Positions 33,049-41,387 of a stretch of DNA of 64,000 nt are shown here, piece by piece. The stretch lies in the NCBI RefSeq assembly GCF_018130145.1, contig NZ_JAFCMB010000015.1, positions 89,832 through 153,831 on the forward strand. Direction: 5' to 3'. The position numbers and the translations under genes were made by a program. The DNA comes from Bradyrhizobium sp. AUGA SZCCT0176. Its GTDB lineage: Bacteria > Pseudomonadota > Alphaproteobacteria > Rhizobiales > Xanthobacteraceae. Positions within the stretch are counted from its first letter, which is position 1, and each line of letters starts with the position of its first letter. Under the pieces are notes generated by a model, which saw nothing but the letters and a program-made list of their open reading frames with translations, had not been told where the DNA came from and made no database searches.

Positions 33049-34650
33049 TCATGCGAGCAGGAGATCCTGCAGCTGCACCACGAAGACGTCATATGTCCCG
33101 TTGGTATCCCCATCGACCAGGTTGGAGGCAGAGCTGGAATAGGTCACAAACGTGCCGTCAGCCGAGATCGAGGCATTGGAGCTATCGCTGTTTCCCTGCT
33201 CGCCGGCGGCGCTGACGGAGACCCGCTCGGTCGTGTCCGTCTGACGGTCGAAGACGAAGTCGTCATACGTCTCATTGGTGTCGCCATCGACCAGGTTGGA
33301 GGCAGGGCTGAAATAGGTCACGTAGCGCCCGTCGGCCGAAATCGAGGGAGCGATACTAGCGTCGTTTCCCTGCTCGCCGGCGGAGCTGACGGAGACGCGC
33401 TCGGTGGTCTCCGTCTGACCGTCGAAGACGAAGACGTCAAACGTCTCATTGGTGTCGCCATCGACCAGGTTGGAGGCAAGGCTTTGATAGGTCACGTAGC
33501 CCCCGTCGGCCGAGATCGACGGTTCGAAGCTGGCGCTGTTACCCTGCTCGCCGGTGGAGCTGACGGAGACCCGCTCGGTGGTGCCCGTCTGACGGTCGAA
33601 AATAAAGACGTCAGCCTGCCCGTTGGTGTCGCCATCAACGAGGTTGGCAGCAGTGCTGGAATACGTCACGTAGCGCCCGTCGGCCGAGATATCGGAGCTG
33701 AAGCTACCGCCGTCACCCTGCTCGCCGGTGGAGCTGACGGAGACCCGCTCGGTGGTCGCGGTCTCACGCTCGAAGACGAAAATGTCATTCGTCCCGTTGG
33801 TGTCGCCATCGACCAGGTTGGAGGCATCGCTGTAATAGGTCACGTAGCGCCCGTCGGCCGAGATATCGGGGCTGAAGCTGGTGCCGTTGCCCTGCTCGCC
33901 GGTGGAGCTGACGGAGATCCGCTCGGTGGTGCCTGTCTCACGATCGAAGACGAAGACGTCATAATTCCCGTTGGTGTCGCCATCGACCAGGTTCGAGGCG
34001 AGGCTGAAATAGGTCACGTAGCGCCCGTCGGCCGAGATATTGGGGCTGAAGCTGGCGTTGTTACCCTGCTCGCCGGTGGAACTGACGGAGACCCGCTCGG
34101 TGGTGCCTGTCTCACGATCGAAGACGAAGACGTCATTTATCCCGTTGGTGTCGCCATCGACCAGGTCCGGGGCATCGCTGTGATACGTCACGTACCGCCC
34201 GTCGGCTGAGATTGAGGAGTCGAGGCTGGAGCCGTTGCCCTGCGTGCCGTCGCTTGCGACCGAGATGCGCTCGACTGCGGACGAGGCAGGGTCATCGTTC
34301 TGGATCGTGCCGGTCGCGCTGGTGGTGCCGATCCGAGCCCCGGTGGGACGGGAGAGCGTGACGGTAAAGGCTTCGTCCGTCTCGAACTGGCTGTCACTCG
34401 CGACCAGGATGGTGATCGTCTTCGAGGTCTCGTTCCGCGCAAACGCAATCGTGCCGCTCGGCCTTACGCCGCCGGCGAAATCATCGGGCTGAGCGCCCGT
34501 GACGGTATAGTTTACTGAAGCCGCGCCTCCCGACGGTCCCGCGCGGGTGACAGTGAACGTGAACGCGGTCGTGCCGGTATTGCCCTCGGGATTGACGGTG
34601 TCCAAAGATGCAACGGCAAAGGTCGGATTTGGGCTGGAGGGACGCGGCAT
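33049..34650 (-). CDS. Calx-beta domain protein with seven PD40/TolB-type repeats
   Basis: The 533-aa protein has no signal peptide at its start (MPRPSSPNPTFAV). A Calx-beta domain spans about residues 20-110 (FTFTVTRAGPSGGAASVNYT to SATGTIQNDD). Seven tandem repeats of 58 residues follow, each with ISADGRYVTY, ASNLVDGDTNG, DVFVFDR and TTERVSVSSTGEQG; the last is cut short by the stop. Seven units suit one closed seven-bladed propeller. Such proteins are usually secreted, often by type I systems, and bind calcium or surfaces. The repeats are very similar at DNA level (174-bp unit), so copy number may vary. It lies inside the tRNA-Thr islet. Confidence 0.85.
   Translation of the reverse strand: MPRPSSPNPTFAVASLDTVNPEGNTGTTAFTFTVTRAGPSGGAASVNYTVTGAQPDDFAGGVRPSGTIAFARNETSKTITILVASDSQFETDEAFTVTLSRPTGARIGTTSATGTIQNDDPASSAVERISVASDGTQGNGSSLDSSISADGRYVTYHSDAPDLVDGDTNGINDVFVFDRETGTTERVSVSSTGEQGNNASFSPNISADGRYVTYFSLASNLVDGDTNGNYDVFVFDRETGTTERISVSSTGEQGNGTSFSPDISADGRYVTYYSDASNLVDGDTNGTNDIFVFERETATTERVSVSSTGEQGDGGSFSSDISADGRYVTYSSTAANLVDGDTNGQADVFIFDRQTGTTERVSVSSTGEQGNSASFEPSISADGGYVTYQSLASNLVDGDTNETFDVFVFDGQTETTERVSVSSAGEQGNDASIAPSISADGRYVTYFSPASNLVDGDTNETYDDFVFDRQTDTTERVSVSAAGEQGNSDSSNASISADGTFVTYSSSASNLVDGDTNGTYDVFVVQLQDLLLA
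33061..34230. repeat. 174-bp tandem coding repeats
   Basis: Seven direct copies of a 174-bp unit within the Calx-beta gene are strongly alike, for example the recurring CCCTGCTCGCCGGTGGAGCT and GTTGGTGTCGCCATCGACCA. The outer copies are the most divergent, as expected for repeats homogenised by recombination. Confidence 0.9.
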
Positions 34651-34917
34651 CGCACGTCTCCATGCTTCAAATTTTGGGTAAGGCAGTTCGGCCGCTCACC
34701 ATAAAATGTCGCGGCGGCTAACCATATCTATCGAAGGATGTATACTTACGTGCCGATGTTCGGTCGAACCGAAGAAGCGCGTCAAGGGAGCGTCTCAGGA
34801 GGATGTGCGGGATTTCGGGAACAGCGTGGCAAGCTGCTCGCTTCCATCATTGGCCTTCAAGGACAGATGGCTCGCCGCGCCCTGATACACACAGGTGTCG
34901 CACGACGGGTTCTACGA

Positions 34918-35055
34918 ATGGCCTGTCCTACTAAGCGTCTCGGCTCCGACAACTGGTACTTCCGAAAGCCTATCCTGGCCGATGTTAAAGCGATCTTGGC
35001 CAAGCTGCCAAGGGATCAGCGGCCACCACACTGGTACAAAGACCACGTCATGTGA
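34918..35055 (+). pseudogene. Remnant of a tyrosine-recombinase (integrase) N-terminus
   Basis: The frame encodes MACPTKRLGSDNWYFRKPIL, then ADVKAILAKLPRDQRPPHWY, and stops after 45 residues. This is the typical start of phage-type integrases of rhizobia (M-x-x-PTKRxGSxNWYxRKxIPADV, DUF6538-like). The remaining ~350 residues with the catalytic domain are missing, so the gene is dead. The open frame continues upstream to 34738 but that part shows no homology. Its position between two copies of the tRNA-Thr 3' end fits an old integrated element. Confidence 0.65.
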
Positions 35056-35067
35056 GGTTGAAAACGA

Positions 35068-35835
35068 TCATACACCGTGGAGTTTGTCGGCCGACGCAAA
35101 ATGCGGGTGCGACCCCACGACTTCATGCGGGACGATCCGATCGGTTGCACCGCGTATGATGTCGTAGCATTCACAGGTTGCTTCCTCGAGCCGCGCCCTG
35201 TCGATTTCGACCAAGCCTCGCCGAACGGATCTGATGGCACCCAAGGCGCGGAGTTTGGCAATCACCTGCGTCACGGTCGTTCGTCGCACCCCGAGCAATT
35301 GCGAAAGCGTCTCCTGCGTTAATGGCAGGATGTTGTTGTCCTCGGTTCGATCGTGCAGGTGAAGCAGCCACCGGGCCATGCGGGCCTCGACCGAGTGCAG
35401 TCCGTTGCACGCTGAGACGTGCTGGAACTGCATGAGTATCGACCTCGTATGCGCCTCGACCACATGTCTGATGGCGCCGCTCTTCATGTAGGCTGCATGA
35501 AACCGCGACACGGAGATTTGCGATGCGGTGCCGCCCACCCGCACGACCGCCGTCACGGACGACATGAAAGAGGGTCCCAGCACCGATAATGCGCCGATCG
35601 CTCCCTCGCGCCCGATTACCGCAGTTGCGATCGTTTCTCCGCGCGGAAGGCCGAGCATGAAGGAGATGGCACCGCTATGGGGAAAGTAAACATGGTCGCG
35701 TCGATCTCCCGCCCGTATCACCACGGCGTCCTGTTCAAGCGACACCTTCTGGAGATGGGGGGCGAGCAACGCGAGGTCTGCCAACGGCAACGCGGCGAGA
35801 AGACGATTACCGGCGCTCGCCGAACGGCCCATCAC
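35068..35835 (-). CDS. Crp/Fnr family transcriptional regulator
   Basis: The 255-aa protein has an N-terminal cNMP-binding-like barrel (about residues 15-130; VIRAGDRRDHVYFPHSGAIS). A dimerisation helix (about 130-160) and a winged helix-turn-helix follow (about 165-235; LPLTQETLSQLLGVRRTTVTQVIAKLRALGAI). No cysteine cluster for an Fe-S centre is seen at the N-terminus, so it is not FNR-like. It is more like the orphan Crp/Fnr proteins abundant in Bradyrhizobium. It lies in the tRNA-Thr islet, facing the integrase remnant. Target unknown. Confidence 0.92.
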   Translation of the reverse strand: MMGRSASAGNRLLAALPLADLALLAPHLQKVSLEQDAVVIRAGDRRDHVYFPHSGAISFMLGLPRGETIATAVIGREGAIGALSVLGPSFMSSVTAVVRVGGTASQISVSRFHAAYMKSGAIRHVVEAHTRSILMQFQHVSACNGLHSVEARMARWLLHLHDRTEDNNILPLTQETLSQLLGVRRTTVTQVIAKLRALGAIRSVRRGLVEIDRARLEEATCECYDIIRGATDRIVPHEVVGSHPHFASADKLHGV

Positions 35836-36439
35836 GAGAGACTTCCTCCCTCAGAAGAACACGCAGCTCTCCTGGAATGTCTTTGGCAGGAATGTCTTCT
35901 GCGCTGCGCCGACACTAACTCCACTTTCATCGCGCCGGCTTCGAACGGCCGTCATGGATACGACATTTGCTGAGTACCTTAACGCGCCATGCCAGTAAAG
36001 CTGAGGCGAACCTTGAGGAACCACAGATGTTCCACCTTTGTTCCGCAAGGATTAGCCAAAGACACCGTCAGTTCAATCCTGTCTGGCAGCACCATTCCTG
36101 GCACTGTCTCACTCGAGACATCGCCGCGCTCAAAGATCTGCGCGCACTCACCCTCTATTCTGTCCCGACTGCCATCTCGATCAGCTTCGAGCGATCTTGT
36201 CCGATGCCTTGATAAGATCGACCAGCGTGTGGCCGAAAACGGTTTTGAGTTGCGATCGGCTAGCGACGCCCGAGGATCAGGCTCGGTGATTGTTGCGCGG
36301 TTTGCTTGACCGCCCGTCGCGATGCCCATCAATTCGGCATCGTTGCTCCACACGCCACGCGCGCGTCCAATTCCGGATTATGATAGCCCTCATTTGGGGA
36401 GACCTTGATCGGGTTTGCATGAAAATGAGGAAGTTGACT
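35836..36439. other. Gene-free stretch containing the right att-like repeat
   Basis: No convincing gene is present. The partial tRNA-Thr copy lies at 36069-36095. On the minus strand around 36190-36260 a short segment reads LKTVFGHTLVDLIKASDKIARS before a stop, which may be the tail of a lost gene. GC is lower than average. Confidence 0.5.
36069..36095 (+). repeat. Right att-like repeat (copy of tRNA-Thr 3' end)
   Basis: The 27 bp are identical to 32818-32844, in the same orientation. No tRNA body precedes it, so it is not a functional tRNA. It marks the probable right end of an islet of about 3.25 kb. Confidence 0.9.
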
Positions 36440-36817
36440 ATGCGCTTTTCCAAAGTCGCGGCCCTGGCGCTGATCGTTGCAGCCACGAGCGTGGCGCCGG
36501 CATCTTCGGCGCCGGCCGCTTCTGACTGTTCGGCATCAACGACACTGGCGAATTGGGGCGAGAACTCGACCGGCGACATTGACATCGCGGCCGGGGAAAG
36601 CTGCGTGTTTCCGATCAAGATACGCGGCACGGTGACCAGCTCTGAAATTTCGCAAAAGCCGGCACGCGGCAAGTTGAAGAAGCTCGACGCATCCACTTAC
36701 GAATACAGGGCGAAGGCGAAATACAAGGGGAGTGACACTTTTGTGATCAAGGCAACGGGCAAGGGGCCGACGGCGTCAGGCACGTCGGTCATTACGGTGA
36801 ACGCGACGATCAAATAG
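36440..36817 (+). CDS. Small secreted beta-rich protein
   Basis: The start MRFSKVAALALIVAATSVAP has GAGGA 9 bp upstream; an ATG seven codons earlier (36419) is possible. A clear signal peptide ends near SSA/APA (about residue 20-25). The 125-aa product has two cysteines (DCSAS and ESCVFPI) and an Ig-like strand pattern ending YKGSDTFVIKATGKG and SVITVNATI. That pattern resembles cadherin-like or bacterial Ig-like modules. It lies directly upstream of the GH16 gene in the same direction. Function unknown. Confidence 0.75.
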   Translation: MRFSKVAALALIVAATSVAPASSAPAASDCSASTTLANWGENSTGDIDIAAGESCVFPIKIRGTVTSSEISQKPARGKLKKLDASTYEYRAKAKYKGSDTFVIKATGKGPTASGTSVITVNATIK

Positions 36818-36846
36818 CCGCATCCTTTTCGCTTCCGCGATCTGCT

Positions 36847-37893
36847 ATGTGTTTCGCCCGTCGACTTCAGCGCATGCGCGAACCCCGGGATTCGTATGCG
36901 CGAACCCTGGGGATCAAGAGGTTGAGGCCGCACGCTCTCGCATTGATCGGCTGTCTTTTCACGGCCATGCCGGCTTGTCCGCAAAGCGATCCCACGCTGG
37001 CGCTAGCCGAGCTCACCTTGCAGGTGCCGACCCGCGCGCTCGGCGATCAGTGCCGCAAGATCGAAGCTGATGATCCGCTGGTGCCGGTGTCGCTGCATCG
37101 GACCTTCCACGATGATTTCGACGTGCATCCGCTGGTCGAGGCACGGTGGGTACCGCACTACGCCGGTGGCGCCGCCTGGCCGCAGTCGCGCTACTGGGGC
37201 GGCGAAGGCTCCGATTTCAAGCGCAAGACCAGCTATAATGGCGAACAGCAGATCTACGTCGATTCGGTGTATGGCGGGCGGGGCACGGTGCCGCTCGGGC
37301 TCGATCCGTTCCGCGTCCGGGGCGGCATACTCTCGATCATCGCCAGCAGGACTCCGCCCGACTTGCGGTCCCTGCTGTTCAACAATGAATATATCTCGGG
37401 CATCCTGACGACGCAGAGCAAGTTCACGCAGAAGTACGGCTATTTCGAAATGCGCTCCAAGATACCGGCCGGCGTCGGCGTGTGGCCGGCGTTCTGGATG
37501 CTCGCCGATGACGGCGGCTGGCCGCCGGAAATCGACATCATGGAGGGCCGCGGACAGCAGCACGACAACATCGTGATGACCACGCATTGGCGGATCCCGG
37601 CCACCGGGCGGGTCGAGCGCTGCGGGTTCGACTTCATGGTCGCCGATACCAGGAGCGAATTCCACAATTATGGCGTGCTGTGGCAGCGCGATCGCATCAT
37701 CTATTTCATCGACCGCCAGCCGGTGTCGGAGATCAAGGTCCCGGTCGGCTTCGACGCTCCCATGTACATGATCGTCAACCTTGCGATGGGCTCGAAAACC
37801 ATGGAAGGCGTCGGATTCGTCGACGGCCTGTCTCCCAATGTCGTGGAATTCGAAATCGACCGGATTTCGGCTTATCAAATTGATGCATACTGA
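36847..37893 (+). CDS. Glycoside hydrolase family 16 (secreted beta-glucanase-like)
   Basis: The 348-aa protein has an N-terminal hydrophobic region (about residues 28-42, ending MPACPQ) that looks like a signal peptide preceded by a long basic part. The catalytic motif EIDIME at 228-233 (E-x-D-x-x-E) is intact. YGYFEMRSKIPAGVGVWPAFWML before it and FHNYGVLWQRDRIIYFIDRQP after it are typical of GH16. The family cuts beta-1,3/1,4-glucans, galactans or xyloglucan. In rhizobia it is often tied to processing of own exopolysaccharide. The following GH1 gene suggests glucan breakdown to glucose. Confidence 0.93.
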   Translation: MCFARRLQRMREPRDSYARTLGIKRLRPHALALIGCLFTAMPACPQSDPTLALAELTLQVPTRALGDQCRKIEADDPLVPVSLHRTFHDDFDVHPLVEARWVPHYAGGAAWPQSRYWGGEGSDFKRKTSYNGEQQIYVDSVYGGRGTVPLGLDPFRVRGGILSIIASRTPPDLRSLLFNNEYISGILTTQSKFTQKYGYFEMRSKIPAGVGVWPAFWMLADDGGWPPEIDIMEGRGQQHDNIVMTTHWRIPATGRVERCGFDFMVADTRSEFHNYGVLWQRDRIIYFIDRQPVSEIKVPVGFDAPMYMIVNLAMGSKTMEGVGFVDGLSPNVVEFEIDRISAYQIDAY

Positions 37894-37950
37894 TCATTGC
37901 AACCGGCCGGGACGCGCACGCCGGCAGCACCGAAGCTGACGGAGAACGTA

Positions 37951-39420
37951 ATGTCCGGGAAATTCTCGCGCCGGCAATTTGCCAAGCTGGCGGGCCTCTC
38001 CGCGCTTGGTCTGGCGGCGACACCGGCGAACGCGGCCCCAAAACAAAAAACAGCCGCCGACCCGCACGCCCCTGCCCGTTTCCCGAAGGACTTTCGCTGG
38101 GGCACCGCGACATCGGCCTATCAGATCGAGGGCGCGGTCAACGAGGACGGCCGCGGCCGTTCGATCTGGGACACCTTCGCCCACACCCCGGGCAAAATCG
38201 AGGACAAGACCACCGGGGACCGCGCCAACGAACACTATCATCGCTACAAGGAAGACGTCGGCCTGATGCGCGATCTCGGCGTCAAGCACTACCGCTTCTC
38301 GATCGCGTGGCCGCGGGTGTTTCCGGAAGGCACCGGCAAGCCCAATCCCAAGGGCCTCGATTTCTATAACCGCCTGCTCGACGAACTCCTGGCCAAGGGC
38401 ATCGAACCCTACGCGACGCTGTATCATTGGGACTTGCCGCAGGCGTTGCAGGACCGCGTCGGCGGCTGGCAGTCCACTGACACCTCAAAGGCGTTCGCGG
38501 ATTACGCCGGCTATATCGCGGAGCGTTTGACCGACCGCGTCAAAAACATCTTCACGCTGAACGAAGCCGGGCGTTTCCTGAATTTCGGCTACGGATGGGG
38601 TATCGACGCGCCCGGCCTCAAACTGCCGGCGGCGGAATTGAACCAGGCACGGCATAACGTCGTCCTCGGCCACGGCCTTGCGGTGCAGGCGATCCGCGCC
38701 CGCGGGCGCGCCGGCACCAAGGTCGGCCCGGCCGAGAACATCGCGACCTGCGTGCCGGCCTTCGACACGCCCGAAAACGTCCGCGCCGCCGAGATCGCGA
38801 CCCGCGAACTGAACTCGGGCCTGCTCGGCGTGATGCTGGAAGGCAAATACACCGACGGCTTCCTCGAATATGCCGGCAAGGACGCGCCGAAATTCACCGC
38901 CGACGAATTGAAGATCATCGGCTCGCCCAATGATTTCGTCGGCCTCAACATCTACGCGCCGCAATTCTACATCGCAGCGTCAGACAAGAAGCCGGGCTGG
39001 TCGGTGCTGCCCTTCCCCGCCTCGTTTCCGCACATGAGTGCCGACTGGCTGCGTATCGGTCCCGAAACGATCTATTGGGCGCCGCGGCTCGCGGCCAAGG
39101 TCTGGAACCTCAAGACGATCTACATCACCGAGAACGGCACCTCGTCGGAGGACAAGGTGCATGCCGACGGCAAGATCTACGATCTCGACCGCATCATGTA
39201 CCTGCGCAATTACTTGCGGCAGCTGCAGCGCGCCGTGGCCGAGGGCGTGCCGGTCCGCGGCTATTTCCTGTGGACCCTGATGGACAATTTCGAATGGATC
39301 TACGGCTACGAAAAGCGCTTCGGGCTCATCCACGTCGATTTTGAAACCCAGCGCCGGACGCCGAAGCTCAGTGCGTCGTTTTATCGCGACGTGGTGACGC
39401 GCAACGCGATCGGCCCCTGA
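37951..39420 (+). CDS. Glycoside hydrolase family 1 beta-glucosidase, Tat-exported
   Basis: The start is MSGKFSRRQFAKLAGLSALG, a twin-arginine signal, with GGAG upstream; the open frame further upstream is not coding. In the 489-aa protein, FRWGTATSAYQIEGAVNEDG, HYRFSIAWPRVFPEG, YHWDLPQAL and the nucleophile motif YITENG (Glu394) are all present. The acid/base motif reads TLNEAG (Glu205) in place of the usual TxNEP. That Pro-to-Ala change leaves both catalytic glutamates. It splits beta-glucosides, probably in the periplasm, and follows the GH16 gene by 57 bp. A family-A repeat comes after it. Confidence 0.94.
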   Translation: MSGKFSRRQFAKLAGLSALGLAATPANAAPKQKTAADPHAPARFPKDFRWGTATSAYQIEGAVNEDGRGRSIWDTFAHTPGKIEDKTTGDRANEHYHRYKEDVGLMRDLGVKHYRFSIAWPRVFPEGTGKPNPKGLDFYNRLLDELLAKGIEPYATLYHWDLPQALQDRVGGWQSTDTSKAFADYAGYIAERLTDRVKNIFTLNEAGRFLNFGYGWGIDAPGLKLPAAELNQARHNVVLGHGLAVQAIRARGRAGTKVGPAENIATCVPAFDTPENVRAAEIATRELNSGLLGVMLEGKYTDGFLEYAGKDAPKFTADELKIIGSPNDFVGLNIYAPQFYIAASDKKPGWSVLPFPASFPHMSADWLRIGPETIYWAPRLAAKVWNLKTIYITENGTSSEDKVHADGKIYDLDRIMYLRNYLRQLQRAVAEGVPVRGYFLWTLMDNFEWIYGYEKRFGLIHVDFETQRRTPKLSASFYRDVVTRNAIGP

Positions 39421-39426
39421 AGCCGC

Positions 39427-39532
39427 CTAGAGCCTTTTCCGTTCCGATGGAATCGGAACGGGGCTCTAGATTCCTGTCTTGACGCGTTTTCTTGACGCGA
39501 ACCGGTGTCCACTTCGCTGGAAAACGCTCTAG
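39427..39532. repeat. Intergenic palindromic repeat, family A
   Basis: This 106-bp element is almost identical to 3651-3756 (same length, about five differences). It lies between convergent genes and overlaps the last codon of the minus-strand gene by a few bases. Confidence 0.92.
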
Positions 39533-39765
39533 TGATAGCGCACCAGCTGCGGCTGGGGCATCGAAGTCTCGTGTGACGGCGCGCGATCACCTTTGACTGC
39601 CACAGTCACGGCGCGTTCATGCCGCACGGTCCGCGATGATTCGTGGCTGATAAACATGCTGGCGGCGCCGACCATCAAGACGACATAAAGGCCGAAGATG
39701 CCACCGACCCAGCGCCAGTAGATCCGGCGGCTGTCGGGGGTAAGGCTTTCGATCAAGCTGCGCAT
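39529..39765 (-). CDS. Small single-pass membrane protein, 78 aa
   Basis: The start MRSLIESLTPDSRRIYWRWV has a GAGGAGG site 5 bp upstream; the longer frame upstream has no such site. One transmembrane segment spans about residues 19-40 (GGIFGLYVVLMVGAASMF) and is followed by a polar tail. No family is recognised. The stop lies within the edge of a family-A repeat, so the repeat may have supplied the end of the gene. Confidence 0.62.
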   Translation of the reverse strand: MRSLIESLTPDSRRIYWRWVGGIFGLYVVLMVGAASMFISHESSRTVRHERAVTVAVKGDRAPSHETSMPQPQLVRYH

Positions 39766-39866
39766 GACTGCCTCCTCCTCGAGGAACTGATGGCGCTGCG
39801 TATAGCTTGCACTCCGGCCCCGGTGTGTGACGTACTTCACAGAAGCCGCTTTAAAATGGAGAACCC

Positions 39867-40187
39867 GTGACCGGTCCGGAACTGAAGAAACTGCGCGAAG
39901 ACCTCGGTGAGGCGATCGGCCAACCCCTTGGCGTAGCCAACATGGCCCAGCTCTGCGGGTTGCCGCCTGAAGACGGCGCGAACACGATTCGGAAATGGGA
40001 AGTCACCGGCCCGACCGGCCCGGTCGCCGAACTGCTGCGCATCCTGGCGATGGCCAGCGACCGCTATCCCATCCTCGACATGTTCAACGTGTTTGACCGC
40101 CATGACGTCGCCGAAAAGGACCGGCCGGCGCGGCGGCAGGCGTTCCGCGAGCAGATGCGCAGCGACGTGCGGCGGCGCATTGCCTAA
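39867..40187 (+). CDS. Helix-turn-helix-like small protein
   Basis: The 106-aa product starts at a GTG with GGAG 6 bp upstream. Residues 1-60 read LKKLREDLGEAIGQPLGVAN, MAQLCGLP and NTIRKWEVTGPTGPVAELLR, a pattern like XRE/NadS-type helix-turn-helix regions (the -R-KWE-G--GP-A-LLR end is diagnostic). The C-terminal part is charged. It is likely a DNA-binding regulator, common in Bradyrhizobium, with no known target. It is divergent from the small membrane protein. Confidence 0.7.
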   Translation: MTGPELKKLREDLGEAIGQPLGVANMAQLCGLPPEDGANTIRKWEVTGPTGPVAELLRILAMASDRYPILDMFNVFDRHDVAEKDRPARRQAFREQMRSDVRRRIA

Positions 40188-40433
40188 GGCAAGCTTCCGC
40201 GCCGCGCCCGAGAGACCCGATTTTAAGGCTTCATTAAGCTGGCCTTAGGACGCCGTTAAGCACAGAAAATAGGACTTCATTAAGCACAAAAAACGTTTGT
40301 TCTCCAATGGGTTGGGTAATCGATCGGTGTGCCCGGCAAGTGACAGCATTTTATTCAAAAGCTGTCTAACTGCACGCCATGGACGGCGCCCGGCATGTGG
40401 CGCCTCCCAACGATTTTCCGGAGACCCACGACC

Positions 40434-41150
40434 ATGAAGAAGTTCCTGCTCGCTATCGTCGCTCTTGCAGCCCTCGGCGCGGCGTCCCCGACGCTCGGCG
40501 CCGACATGGGCGCACGGCCCTACTACAACAAGGCGCCGGCCTATGCCGCGCCGCTCTACAACTGGACCGGGTTCTATCTCGGCGCCCATATCGGCGGCGC
40601 GTTCGCGAGTAGCAACACTTTCAACGGTCTCGTGCTCAGCGACCACAGCGCCCGCCTGCTCGGCGGCGTGCAGGCCGGCGCCGATTATCAGTTCGCGCCG
40701 AACTGGGTCGTCGGCGCCGAGGGGCAGTACAGCTGGCTCGGCGACAACAACCTCAATGCGATTTTCCCCAACGGCTTGGTCTATAACCACGATCGGCGCG
40801 CGATCGCGTCGATCACCGGCCGGGTCGGCTACACCTGGGGTCCGGGCATGCTCTACGTCAAAGGCGGCTACGCCTATTCGAACAATCGCGACACCCTGAC
40901 CTTTGCCGGCGTGCCGGTCGCGTTCACGCTCGATAAGAATCACAGCAATGGCTACACCGTCGGCGCCGGCGTCGAATACATGTTTGCCCCGAACTGGTCG
41001 GCCAAGGCCGAATACATGTACTACGATTTCGGCACTACCCGCTTCGTGACCCCGGTCGCGCTGGTCCCCTTTGGCACCTTCCATAACGACGAGCATACGT
41101 TGAAGGTTGGCGTCAATTATCGCTTCAACTTCGCGGGCGCGCGCTACTGA
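40434..41150 (+). CDS. Outer-membrane beta-barrel protein (Omp25/Omp31-like)
   Basis: The start MKKFLLAIVALAALGAASPT follows a GGAG site; the signal peptide ends near LGA. The 238-aa protein has the OmpA-like/Omp31 barrel hallmarks: NWTGFYLGAHIGGAF, LLGGVQAGADYQFAPNWVVG, GRVGYTWGPGMLYVKGGYA and VGAGVEYMFAPNWSAKAEYM. The ending VNYRFNF comes shortly before the stop. Such eight-stranded porin-like proteins are abundant in rhizobial outer membranes. A strong terminator follows. The upstream 245 bp are AT-rich and hold repeated TTCATTAAG and TTAAGCACA elements that may be regulatory. Confidence 0.93.
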   Translation: MKKFLLAIVALAALGAASPTLGADMGARPYYNKAPAYAAPLYNWTGFYLGAHIGGAFASSNTFNGLVLSDHSARLLGGVQAGADYQFAPNWVVGAEGQYSWLGDNNLNAIFPNGLVYNHDRRAIASITGRVGYTWGPGMLYVKGGYAYSNNRDTLTFAGVPVAFTLDKNHSNGYTVGAGVEYMFAPNWSAKAEYMYYDFGTTRFVTPVALVPFGTFHNDEHTLKVGVNYRFNFAGARY

Positions 41151-41171
41151 TCGCTTCTACAGGGAGGCGCG

Positions 41172-41200
41172 AAAAGGCCGGCTTGAACGCCGGCCTTTTT
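41172..41200 (+). terminator. Rho-independent terminator of the outer-membrane protein gene
   Basis: AAAAGGCCGGC (41172-41182) and GCCGGCCTTTT (41189-41199) form an 11-bp stem with the loop TTGAAC, followed by a T tract. Confidence 0.93.
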
Positions 41201-41387
41201 GTTTGCGCAATGTTGTTTGCGCAATGGCGTTTTCCAGCGAAGCGGCTGCCGATTTTCAAACATTGTTCGATGGCGGGCCAGCGCTCAAATCGCGAAAAGC
41301 GTCCGCATTTTCCCGACTTGTTAACCGGGTACCACGATACTGCCGCGCGGGGAATCATCCAGGGATAGCGGGACGGGGCGGCGGCAA

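Noticed and set aside
33061..34230. Regular direct repeats that might suggest a CRISPR array
   Set aside because: The 174-bp unit is continuous coding sequence without unique spacers and translates into 58-residue propeller repeats.
35989..36353. Open frames on both strands across the right att-like repeat
   Set aside because: They read through the partial tRNA copy, and neither shows a domain or ribosome-binding site.
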